Assembly: GCA_021399435.1 (NCBI GenBank)
Contig: JAJTUP010000011.1
Coordinates: 1,116,001 to 1,180,000, forward strand
DNA: 64,000 nt
Direction of reading: 5' to 3'
Source: Diaporthe sp. PMI_573
Taxonomy: Eukaryota; Ascomycota; Sordariomycetes; Diaporthales; Diaporthaceae
The position numbers and the translations under genes are program-made. Shown one piece after another: positions 1 through 11,500 of this stretch (positions within the stretch are counted from its first letter, which is position 1; each line of letters starts with the position of its first letter). The notes beneath the pieces were generated by a model, which worked only from the letters and a program-made list of their open reading frames with translations, had not been told where the DNA came from and did no database searches.

Positions 1-767
1 GAGCTATACGACCGCTAGGGGCATGTCCTTAGAGATAACTGCCTATTAGCTAAAGAAAGCAAGACGTTCTAGATACATATAGCTGAGGGCCTGGAACCTG
101 ATGCTTTTCTGGTAACCAACTCATTACCCGTAAGGGGGCCTGCTGTACTGGTGACGTGGTAAATCACATTAGCGTAGAGGGTGTGTAGGTGGGATAACTG
201 CACGGAGGGATAAGGCTGTATAGGTAGGGCACGCTTAGAGTCATGTAAATAGATTAGATATAGGTATAATGTAGGTAGCGGTATCGGTGTATATTTACAT
301 GTAGAATCTGTAGAGCTTGTATTAAGCGTAGGTAGGTGGGTAGTATATATGCTTCTCTGTAAGGTTATCCCTGCCTACTAGTAGGATAATAAACTAGGCA
401 ATTGCCCTTATAGGGACTATTTTTGCATCAGCCTGATGGAGAATAATCTATGCTACATTTAGTAGAGATACTAACCTAGCACTGATACTATAAACTTACA
501 GGCTTTTCTAATCGGATTATTCTATCTTAGGCTAATAACAACTAGGGATTATTGCTTAGTATATAGACTTAAATAGCAAGGTAGAGATGGTGGTAACTAC
601 TGTTTGTAGACATGCTAGCCTAAACTATTCTATATAGAGACTATTGTGTATAGGCTAAGAGTGTAGAAATGCAGGGACTTAGATAACTGGCGGGACATCT
701 ATCAAATATACGTAGGATTATATACACAATCTATACCGGCAGTATACTACCGGTCAGCAAGGATCTA
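1..767. other. AT-rich repeat-derived DNA, no gene seen
   Basis: This stretch left of the LTR retrotransposon has many stops in every frame and no recognisable protein. It resembles the AT-rich, RIP-altered DNA that continues to about 16.7 kb. Its last five bases, 763-767 (ATCTA), are the left target-site duplication of the adjacent retrotransposon. Confidence 0.5.
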
Positions 768-961
768 TGTAATGGGCTCTGCACTAGGTACGATGGTCTG
801 GTGAACTAGGAAGGCCAGCACGTATATTAGGTATAGGTATGGTGTAAGACTGATTCTTGCCCCCCTCTAGTCTGAGATGTGGGGGCTTCGGGTCCCTTTC
901 TAGAAGGGCCTTTGCCGGGGCCACACCGGGGCTTCTGTGTGGCTTCCGCCCGGCCGTTATA
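768..961 (-). repeat. 3' LTR of the Gypsy element
   Basis: On the plus strand it starts TGTAATGGGCTC and ends GGCCGTTATA; it is 194 bp long. It matches 8391-8584 except for scattered transitions, as expected from RIP. Confidence 0.9.
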
Positions 962-3023
962 ATTGTGCCTTCCCCCTGGAGGCCTGTCCCCGGGCTGTCA
1001 ACTATGGCTTTTGTATGGCTTTTATGGGCACCTTCTAGTTACTACCTTTGGTGACTTATGGAATATTCTGAACCTATATACAACCTTTTTGGCGCCGTAT
1101 AGGCTAGGTAGTGTAGTTTAAATAGCTTGCCCTTCAGGCTACTTTTGACCTCTCTCTCTCTCTAACCTACACTTTACTACTTCTTGAAGTCGTTGCCGTG
1201 GCCCTTCTTCTATCTGCTGCTTTGAGTAGTTTTCACGATTACTTCTTGATACCTTTATCATATCTTGCTCGTCTGGCTTGTTTAAGGGCTTCTTGCCCTT
1301 ACTACTAGGTGAGGCGTTGCCTTCCTCTTTAGAGGGGTCTCGTGATTGTTCCTGGTCTTCTTCGGCGAGTGCTTCTGGCCTTGGGCCTCTAGCCCCTGTT
1401 TACTTTTGTTCTCCTTCTGTCGATTCTACTGGTGAAGGTAGCTCTTTGTACTACTTGTGGTTGTCCTCCCTGTAAGGTTAGAGTAACCTGTTTATAGGGT
1501 TCCTTGACTTATCAGGTTTAAGTCTTGAGGGGTTTAGTAGTGATTATGCTGGCCCTATTATGAATCCTCTAACTATCTCTTTCTTTTTAGAGCCGTCCTC
1601 CTTTGAATAGAGCAACACCTTGACCACGACTTGAGGCAAGTCCTTGAAGGCAGCTGGTAAGTAGCTTGCTACTACCCTGCGGACCTCTCAAACTTGTCGC
1701 GAGGTGGTAGCAAGTGTTGCTGTATTGCTGGGTGAGCTGAACTGGAGCGGACCCCTGAAAGTACCTCGAACCTTAAAGAGACTGACTTCCTCTACTGGCG
1801 AGTTTATATAGTTGTACGTGCCTGCTGAGGCCCTCAGACGCGCGATGCCTCCCAGCTAGTAGCATGTGGCAGTAGCCCCTATAGATATTGTCTAAACCTT
1901 GTGTAATATGTCTGGATGGGACGAGAGGGTGTAGATCTGGAGTTGGGTAATCTAGTCCCGAGCCCCTTGCGAAGCCTGTATGTACAGTTTTCTTAAAAGG
2001 TTTAAGGAGGATGTATCTTCCTTGTGGGAGGATGTAACCTATACTATAACTAGTTTGGGAAGCTTTTAGTACAATTGGTGCATTATAAAGCATCACTTGC
2101 CTTGTATAATAGTAAGTGTCCTTCTATCTATTATTATTACTTCTATTAACTATTATAGGGGGATTCTTTAATTATTAGGTTGATCTCTGACTTGCATTTT
2201 GTGAGAGCCCTTCTGAGGGGAATCGCCCAAGTTGTAAATCCTCCTCTATTAATTATATAGGAGAACCAGTTGTTAATTTTGTGGGTTTGCCTAGCCTGAA
2301 CCTTGATGAACCTGTCTGTGAATGAACTAAGTAGTATTCCGGCATTTTAGAAAACAGTGGAGAACCCGAAGTATAAGAGAGGCTCCTAGGAGAAGAAATT
2401 GATTGAGGTTGTAAACGTGAGTCCCCTACATTTCAAGGCATGATTGTACGCTAATCTACTTAGGAATCAGCTATTATGGAGGCTAGTGTCTTTTGGTTGC
2501 AGGCCCTAGCTAATTTACACCTGCTTTATTTAGTATAGTTTGGCTCGGCTGACTTGGTGGATACCCTTTGTAAGAAGATCTTGAGGGACCTGGTTAATAC
2601 TTATTGTAGTATACTGTGCGTGGTTCTGGCTAATAATGGGTTCCTAGTCTAGCACGGCTTAGTTTAGGGGTTTCTCTTGGAGGTTTTGCGGGTTATAGAT
2701 AATGCTTTCAGGACCTGGCTAGAGGGGTTTCTGCTGCTACTATAGGAGATGACCCATGGGATATAGATAGCTCTTCCCCACTAGTTACTTAAGGATATGG
2801 TGGCTTGGTGATTAGTGCTGGTAGAGGGGGCTTGGTTTTTTAGGAGTAGGGATAATGATATCCTTGTGTTGCTTTTTTAGGGACCCTTCTAGTCCCCCCT
2901 TAACCTAGACATTTCTAAGGTTGTTTGTGCTTAATTTTAATGCGTTGATCTTTAAAGCCCTTCTCTATTTAGGTAATACTTAATAACCCCTTAGTAGGCC
3001 TTTATCTAGAAACATTTTTCTAT

Positions 3024-3316
3024 TATTAGGCTAGCCTCTAGTTTACCCATTAGTTCTCTAATACTTATCTATCTAATATTAGCTTTATTAGCTAGTTATC
3101 TAGCACTTATTAGGCTAATATTAACTTTATTAGCTAGCCTCTAGTACTTATTTAGTTAACCTTAACTTTATTAGCTAGCTATCTAGTACTTATTAGGCTA
3201 ATATTGACTTTATTAGCCTACCATCTAGTATTCATTAGGCTAACATTGACTTCATTAGCCTACTATCTGGTACTCATTAGGCTAATATCAACTTCATTAG
3301 CTAGTCATCTGGCTGT
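3024..3316. repeat. Tandem repeat, seven units of about 42 bp
   Basis: Units begin near 3024, 3066, 3108, 3149, 3191, 3233 and 3275, each like TATTAGGCTAATATT followed by ACTTTATTAGC and CATCTAGTACT. Spacing is 42 bp except for one 41-bp unit. Forty-two bases are 14 codons, so in an intact ancestor it could have encoded a peptide repeat. It lies inside the Gypsy element, downstream of the integrase-like block in element orientation. Confidence 0.85.
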
Positions 3317-4339
3317 CCTGGCCTTTATTAGCCTATTGCTACTTAATTTGTAGCTACTTCCTACGGCCTTTGCTAGTTTAGTCTTGGGTCCTCTTCCGGC
3401 TTTGCTTTAGCCCTCTCCCTTTCTAGTACTTTATAATAGTTTCGTCTACTGACATTTTATCTTCCAGCACCCATGAGTTATATTTACTAGGCCATCCTTT
3501 CTACTTTACTAAGTAGTACATAGTGTCCTTAATTTTCTAGTAGTCTCAAATCTCTTTCAGCTCCCATTTGGCTTGTTTATCCTCTAAGTCTAGTAGGTTT
3601 AAGACGCCTTCTATTAGGTCCTTTAGGTTTCTCGCTACCCAGGGCTCTAGCTGGCTTATATGGTACACGTGGTGTATTTAGGAGTACTTCTCTAGTAGGG
3701 TTAGACTATAGGCCTGCTTACCTACTCAAGATATAATCCTAAATAGGCTGACCCTCTATAGAGTAAGCTTTTTGTTTTTTAGGAGTAGATGCTTAGTTGT
3801 TAGCAATACCTATTAGCTAATCTTAAATTATATAGGCTAGTGTTAATTATTGTAATTTTGGGCCTGTGTCTTAACTACCTGTTTCCAGTTCTCCTCGTAG
3901 TCTGTTCGAATTTACTAAAGTTTTTTAATATGTTCCTCGACTACTGGTACTTCCCTTTGAGAAACACTGTCCTTAGTAGGCCATTTATTATATAAAATAG
4001 TAAAAAATAATTTATAGCTAAAGAGAGCTTTAAACGGGCTCATTTTAATTATAGTACTTTGTGTTAAATTATAAGTAAAGAATGTAATATATAATAAGTT
4101 TAGCTAGTTCTAGGTGTTTTCTACTATAAACACCCTTAGGTATTGTTTTAGGGTTTAGTTTATTCTTTCCATTTATCTATTACCCTATGGGTAGTAAGTA
4201 GTAGTATATTAAATTTTAATTCTACTTAGCTAGTAAAGTATCTTCTAGAACTTACTGGTAAAGGTCGTGCCTCTATTAGTTATAATTCCTTTAGATGGTC
4301 CCTATTTACATTCAATCTCCCTATAGAAGATCTCAGCTA

Positions 4340-4440
4340 GTTTAGTAGCATTTATTATTATGCTTATTGTAGTAAAGAAACTCATCTTGATATAACAATC
4401 TATAATAACCAGGATCATATCTACTTCCTAGCTATCTCTA
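4340..4440 (-). pseudogene. Integrase-like fragment of the Gypsy element
   Basis: Minus-strand translation contains VDMILVIIDCYIKMSFF, resembling the first conserved block of the retroviral-type integrase core (a GYDxIxVVVDRxTKxxHF pattern). It lies downstream of the reverse transcriptase in element orientation, the Ty3/Gypsy order. It is broken by stops nearby. Confidence 0.65.
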
Positions 4441-5939
4441 ATAGTAGTCAGGAGTCCAGTAATAAAGTCTATACTAAGTTCTTATATAGGGCCTGATGGA
4501 ATTAGTAACGAAGCAAGCTCTCTATATAGGTAATGACGTGGTGCAGATATATATTAGCACGTTGTATAAGAGCGTATGTAGTCCGCAACAGAGGCCTTCA
4601 AGCCTGGCTAGCAAAAATGTTTTTCAACTAGGATTTATATTTACGTTCACCCCTAGTACCTGCTTAGTAGCTTATTATAGTAGGTTTGCAGGATCTCCTA
4701 TCACAAGGCTTCTTATTCTAATATATATATACATCCCTTCTAGTATAGTAGCCTGTCTTAAAACTCATAACTAGAACTATCCAAAACAGTACTGTTTAAG
4801 GATTTAATCCTCTTAATAATAGCCTAGATTATAGGGTCTTCCCCCTAGACTTTGTAAATCAAGTCTAATAGCGGAGAGTGGGGCCCTTGGTGCATTATGC
4901 CTGCGTTGCTGATACATGCCCGGACCCAGACTCTTATTATAAACTACCCCTGTAGGGGAGCCGCAGACTTAAGCTAACGCTCTGTTAGGGAGGAATCAAG
5001 TTTTAAGACCTCTTGTACTTTGGTACTTTTGACTATAGCCTCAAACTGGGCCTGCTGTTAGTCTTCTGGATAGGATTGTGTGTCTTTCCTAATGGTTGTA
5101 ACCATCTTTGATTTTAGAGTTGGGATCTAACTTAAATTTAGAGGCTTTTCTTCTAATATATAGTTAGGCCTTCTTGATGGGCTATCTACCGGGTTTGTCT
5201 TTCCGGAGTAATGTTTGATAGTAAAATTAAATCTAGCTAAATATATTAGCTATTAAACCTATTTCTACGTCAGTTCTTTTTGCTTTATAAAGCTATAGAG
5301 ATTGTTGTAATTAAAAAAAACTGTAACTAGTTCTTGTACCCCTTTAAGGTACTATTGCTAATGCCTGAAACTTTCAATAATGGTACTTAATTCCTTATTA
5401 TAGGTTGTCTAATTAAGCTTAGTTCCTAAAAACTTCTTTAACTAAAAAGTAATTAGATACTATTAAGATTTGCTCTCATAGTAATGTTATTGTAAAATTA
5501 CTAATGTAGCGGCTCTGTCTAATATATTATACTTGATTCAAGTAGGAAGTATAGGGTTGTAGTGTTAGAGAAGAGGTGCTTGTTAGAACCTTGTCTTGAG
5601 CTCCTCGAATACCTTTTATATCTTAGTGTTTTCTAGGGTAAAGAGATCTATCCCCCCTAGCTTTTAGCTACGTTTCATGCCCTTTAGTTGCTTATTAAGT
5701 AGTTGTATAATCTTTGAGTAATCTTTAATAAACCTTTGGTAAAAGTTGTAAAAACCTAAAAATACTTAAATGTTATAGTAGGTAGTTAGTATTAGCTATT
5801 CTTAGATGGTCTTGATTCTATTAAGGTCTATTTGGACTCCCTTCCTTTTAACTAAAAATCCTAAAAACTTAATCTCTTCTTAAAAAAAGTAGTACTTCTT
5901 AATATTACTATATAACTCTACTATTATGAGACGATCTAT

Positions 5940-6180
5940 AATTATCTATATATACTTCTTGTACTCTTTCTTGCTTCTTGAGAAAATCAAGATATTGTCT
6001 AAATAAATAATTATATAGACATTAATATAATCTCCTAAAACCTTAGTAATAAAAGATTAAAACATGGCTAGTATATTAATTAATCTAAATAGTATTACTT
6101 TAAATTTATAATGTCTATATTAAGTATAAAAAGTAGTCTTCTATTTATTACCTTCTTAGATATAAATCTAATAGTATATG
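5940..6180 (-). pseudogene. Reverse transcriptase core of the Gypsy element
   Basis: Minus-strand translation gives YLDNILIFSRSKKEYKKYI, which is the YLDDILIFS active-site block of Ty3/Gypsy reverse transcriptases with the second Asp changed to Asn (GAC/GAT to AAC/AAT). In-frame TAA and TAG codons lie on both sides. The enzyme is inactive on two counts, the missing catalytic residue and the stops. Confidence 0.8.
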
Positions 6181-8390
6181 TTCATTAAATTAATCTTAGA
6201 GAAAAACTATATACCTAATAGTTAATCTAGAATCTCCGAAACTAGTAGTAAGGGGTATTGATTTTTTATTGTTATTTTATTTAGAGCCCTATAATTAATA
6301 TAAAGTTAAAGGGTTCTGTCTTTTTTCAGCGTAAACAAAACTAGTACACTAGTAGAACTTTTACTATAGGTGATTTACCCTAACTTTAAACTCTCTTTAA
6401 GCTATTTTCTTAAAACCTTAAGTTTTATTAATGAGAGTAGGTATAGAGGTAGAAAAGGAGGTAAAGTTCTCTTTTCTAGCTCTATTATATAATCTACTTT
6501 CCTCCTTAATAGTAATTCCTTAGCCTGGTCCTTAATAAAAAACTCCTCTAATCCCTTTAGTTGTAGGTATATCTAAGATAAATCTAGGGGTAACTTCTCC
6601 TCTTTATTCATCCCTCAGGGCTCCTACTAACTTCTTTCTTTCTATCCTGCTAGACTAAAAGGTTTAGTGGTAGGAAGAACTATATAATAATAGGAGACCT
6701 TCCCCTAATTCCTTATAAAAGACTTTATAGTCTGTTCTACTATATAAATCTTGTTTTATTAAAGCTACTAATCCTTTAGATAACTTTTAAGCCCTATTTA
6801 AAAATGTTTTAAACCTAGGGTATCTAATAGTAAAATAGACTCCAAGTATTTCCTTTTAATTATAATATAATCTTGTATCTCCTTTTTCTAATTTCTAAAA
6901 TAGTCCTTAAGTAACAAAGGTACTTAATAGATACTATGAGTAGAAACCACGGTTTCTTAAATTCCCACTATAGATACTAATGTCTTTATAGATAATTTAA
7001 GGCTAAACTTCTTAATAAAAGAAATACTAATTAAGTCTATTTATACTTGTATATCTAGATTAACCTTAATATGCCTTTAACCATGCTTTATGGTCACTTC
7101 ACCTAAAATTGTAAATGTTTCTTAGACTTTAACTATCTCTTTTTCTACTTTCGGGTATAGTTACTAGTCTCTCTCTTTGACCTTAGACACTGTTCCTATA
7201 GATAGTTGAGAAGTACTTTGACTCCCTCTCCCTTGGTTCTAACCTTAATAGCCCCTAGACTAATAGTTGCTACAGCCTTATACTTAATTTACTAATATTG
7301 TAGTTTCTACTAGTACTAGATAGTTTAGAGCGTAGTAGTAGGTACTTCCATACCTATAGTATATAGTTGTCTTGCTTGTTTTATCTAGAGGATTTAGCTT
7401 TAGGGTTGCTTTAAAGGTACTTTTCTAAATATTTTAATTTAGCGGGGTATAAGAACCCCTGTCCTAGAATCCTCAGCCTCTACCTTAGCCTCGCAGCCAG
7501 GGGTTATTTAGAGTTCTTCCTCTTAAATTTGTAATATTTTCTGAGAAGTTTCCTCCTTGTCTTCTCTTATTAGGGGTTCTACTAGTTCCCCTTTGTTTTG
7601 GGCCTACCTCCTCATGTTTTCTCTTTTTAACCCTCTCTAGAGTATTAACCTAAATTACTTAAGTAACTCTAACTATCTTATCTCTAGTCTCTAGTATACT
7701 TAGGGTATATTTTATTTAAATCTCTAGCAATATTCATTCTAACAACCTCAAGAGAAAGAATTCAGCCCTCAAACTATTACTTTTCATTTCTTATTCTAAT
7801 TTTAATATTTCAAGATACTAGTAAAAGGTTTATAGATCTTAGTTTTCTTATTAGTAAGTAGTATTAATCGAGTTTTAAATAATGCCTAATACGCCTTAGA
7901 GATTCTTCTTAAAATTAGAGCTAAAAGTCTTAAACTCGTCCTACTTATAATAGTTAAATACAGACTTGTCTCTTCTTCTTAAGGATTTTATATAAGTGTC
8001 TTAATAGTTTTGACACTCCTTCTTAACATAGTTTAATACATATATTACTTTTGTCTTGTTATTATAGAGGGTTTATGGTTATAAAATATAGGCCCTTTCT
8101 ATGTCTATTATCTAGCTGTTATATTGCTAAAGGGTATAGGCTATAGGTAGTAAAGTAATATTAGCTAGCTTTAGGTCTTTCAACTTAACTTTAATAGTTG
8201 TTTGAGCTGCTTCTAGAGTATTAATTCTCTGCTAAAGTAGTTAATTACGTTCCTATTCTTGTGCTAGGGTATTATCAAGCTAAAGTGTTCCCAAGCTACC
8301 CTTAGTATCGTCGTGACTTCCTTAGAATCTTCCCCTTCTTTTATTAGTCTTTGGTGGCATTATGGGTAGTGTGGTAAGAAGAATTAGAAT

Positions 8391-8584
8391 TGTAATGGGC
8401 TCTATACTAGGTATAATGGTCTGGTAAACTAGGAAGGCTAGTATGTATATTAGGTATAGGTATAGTATAAGACTGATTCTTGCCCCCCTCTAGTCTGAAA
8501 CATGGGAGCTTCGGGTCCCTTTCTAGAAGGGCCTTTGCCGGGGCTACACTGGGGCTTCCGCGTGGCTTCCGCCCGGCCGTTATA
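8391..8584 (-). repeat. 5' LTR of the Gypsy element
   Basis: Second copy of the 194-bp repeat, equal in length to 768-961. The gag-like reading frame starts about 30 bp inside it on the minus strand. The 5-bp duplication ATCTA follows at 8585-8589. Confidence 0.9.
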
Positions 8585-8589
8585 ATCTA

Positions 8590-11500
8590 TATGTACACCA
8601 GTTAGTCGCTAAGCTTAGCCCCTGCTTTCAAGAAAAGTGTATTAGGGCCGGGTTTAGCGGTCTGCTAAGATAAAGTTTGGTTGAGCAGGATCTAGCTCGC
8701 CAGACTAACTTATACTGTGGCATATCTATACTATGTACACTCTAGGGTGGTTACCTAATGAGCCCGCCTGCTTTACCAGCTGGAGGGCCGCCCGTTACAA
8801 GCTCGGATCTGTCTGCCCCTAAAAATAGCACCCTTTACTCCACACACAGACTCCGGATGCTTTATAATACTGTTCTTTAAAAACCTTTTATTCTAATTTG
8901 GTACCTAGTATAGGTAGAGCATTGCTGCCCGGGGGCTAAAGGGCCTACGTATAGCGGCCTATGTATAGCGCATAGCGCAGCAGGGTCTGCGCTGTGTACA
9001 GTTGGGGCAATGCGGTAGGACCTCTGCAAACAGCGGTTTGCGTCCTACCTCTGAAACGGCAGTATAGATTACCCATGCCATTCCGCTTGCCCCCGATCCT
9101 GCGCTAGGGACGGGCATCTACCCTATCTAGACATGTTGGTATATCTCTACGCTGTCAAGTCTACGTATAATTTTCCCCTCCCCAACCCCTATGTTAGGAA
9201 CGCCGTGAGTATAGACGCCTAACAATTACCGCCCACAGACAAGCTTATTGCTGCTCTAATAAAACTGCTTGTAGAGCCCTACTGTATGCTAAAGAAAGCC
9301 CTAAAACATTTTGATAAGAAGCTTAAAAATGCTTGTATTAATATTTATCGTAATATCTTCCTAGATCAAGGGTTCTAGGCATAGTTTGTATATACTCAGG
9401 TCAAGCGTCGGGTCTAGATGGCGGTCGAGCAACTACTATATACAACGGCTAAATCTGTAGTATATTACATTTACAGCATTAAACTCTATCTATCTATAAA
9501 GATACTCTTTAAATATATATTCTACAAATCCTTTTGTGCCAAGAACCGCCATAATCAGTATTAGCACCGAGATAGATTAATGAGTCTATAGCTGACGGCT
9601 CTTAGCTTAATTTTAACGTTTAAATTACAGCACAGATGTTATCTAACCGCAGGACTCCGACAAGCCACCACCTATCAACAATTACAGACAAGGAAGTACC
9701 TCTTTTAGTAGCACACCTTTAGTCTAAATACAAGACCCCGGCAACTTACAACCAACAGACAACTATAGCCAACAGAATAATACCGAATACCAACTTCTAC
9801 TAATTACAGATATCTATTCCAATAATTCTAGTTTGCCGCCACTAGCAGCTAATGCCAGCCTAGGCATCAGGCTCTCTCTTTTAACAGACAATATACATCT
9901 AGTTATCAGACAACCAAACTCTCCAGGCCACTCCCAGGATGTATTAGAGGTTGGAACGGCAACCGAGATACCTATAGGCCAATACATATAGGCCCTCCTT
10001 AATGTAAAGAATATAGCCTCCCTCTTCCCTCCTAGCACCCGTAAATCAATTATTATAAAAGATCTAGAGACAGTTATTTAGGCAGTCTTTAGAGATACAA
10101 ACTCGCAGTACTATTTAGAGATCAATATTTATTATTACAAAATACCTACCTTGGCCGCTCAATTATTTAGGGTTTATCTAGAGGCGACCAGCGAGGGGTT
10201 TTCTATAATACTAGAGAGTAGCCTCTTTATATTATATAAAATAGTGACGCTGTCTAGGGCAAACCCTTAAGCTGTCGAAAATATGCTTAGCAAAAAAGCC
10301 TTTAAATTTATTAAAGCGAACCCCTTTTATGTCGAGAAGCTCAACAAAGGGGAGCCTATCACTAACCTTATATCGTTATACATTAAAGACAATAGCGAAG
10401 ATCTAAGCTACCTCAAGGTTAAAAGTACTATACATATAATATTACTCATAGCTAAACAGCTATACCCGATTTTCTATTAGGGGGGAATATTACAATAGCT
10501 TAGGAATAGGGTTAGGGGCCTTGTAAATAGAAACCCTTAGGGAGAAATATACTACATTTCAGCATTAAGGGCAAGGGAGGAGGGAAATCAAGTTTCAGCT
10601 ATACATTCTACTAGAAATACGCTGCTATTGTATACAAGGCGCGAGGGTAAGGGGCCTTTCCCTCACTCTTCCCTCCATCTAGAGGAACCTCCTTTCTCCT
10701 TCTCTCTAGAGCCCCTTTTCTCCCCCCTTCCTACCCTACACTTGTTACTAGTGTGGTTCACTAGAGCCTACCAATCTTGTATAGCTAGATTTTCTAGAAT
10801 GGTAGCCATTATCAGCATGGGTTTACCTAGAGACATTGGCAGTAGCTACCAGATCTACGGTTAAATACCCCGAAATAAGATATATAAAGTTAAAAGTTTA
10901 CGTGGCATTCCAACTACAACCAGCCTACTAATAGTGTATAAATAATTATATAACTATCTTAAATCGCTACCTCTCTACTGACCCAGCTTAGAAGGAGTAG
11001 GGTAACAGCTTTATACTTTACTCTACTCTACCATCTTCTTGCAATGTTTAGACTTCTGGCAATCATACCAACCCATATAGTTCTCCACCCTACTAGTCAC
11101 TCCGGCCCCTAGTAGGGAGACAGACATAACCTTGCTTACAGTAGCGGGTACTTGCTTTTCCTACTCTATAGATACATTACGGGAACTTCTTTAAATACCT
11201 ATCGATTTTATCCACAAAATACTGCTTCTGTCCCTATCTAGCAATCCCCTTCTATCTACCAACCCTATAGTCTGACTAGCTATAGAGCATACAGTAGACT
11301 AAGTAAAGTATATTATCAAACTAATCACTATAGGATCCAAAAAGTATAGCAACAATTAGAAGTCTAACAATAGCTATAATCCTACGCTAGACAGTCCTTT
11401 CCTCAAGTATAGCTGTAACACTTTTACTACCTGGAAAAACGCACAAGTCAGAGACTACCAGGTTCATTAGTACATAAAGCATGTTTCTCCTACTATGCGT

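Larger units (their letters stand above)
768..8584 (-). mobile_element. Complete Ty3/Gypsy-type LTR retrotransposon, RIP-inactivated
   Basis: Two direct repeats of exactly 194 bp (768-961 and 8391-8584) bound a 7.8-kb element and are flanked by the same 5-bp target duplication ATCTA (763-767 and 8585-8589). It runs on the minus strand: a gag-like start MPPKTNKRRGRF lies at 8360 downward, the reverse transcriptase motif reads YLDNILIFS near 5980-6006, and an integrase-like DMILVIIDCY lies near 4395-4425. A purine-rich tract on the minus strand next to 961 (AGGGGGAAGG) fits a polypurine tract. Stops occur where CAA or CAG is expected, and the second catalytic Asp of YLDD is Asn, both explained by C-to-T and G-to-A change. 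No intact ORF remains, so it cannot move by itself. Confidence 0.9.

Noticed and set aside
857..1475. Proline/serine-rich open frames in the left LTR region (+)
   Set aside because: They lie in or beside the LTR on the strand opposite to the element's genes and lack an ATG-led protein with family features.
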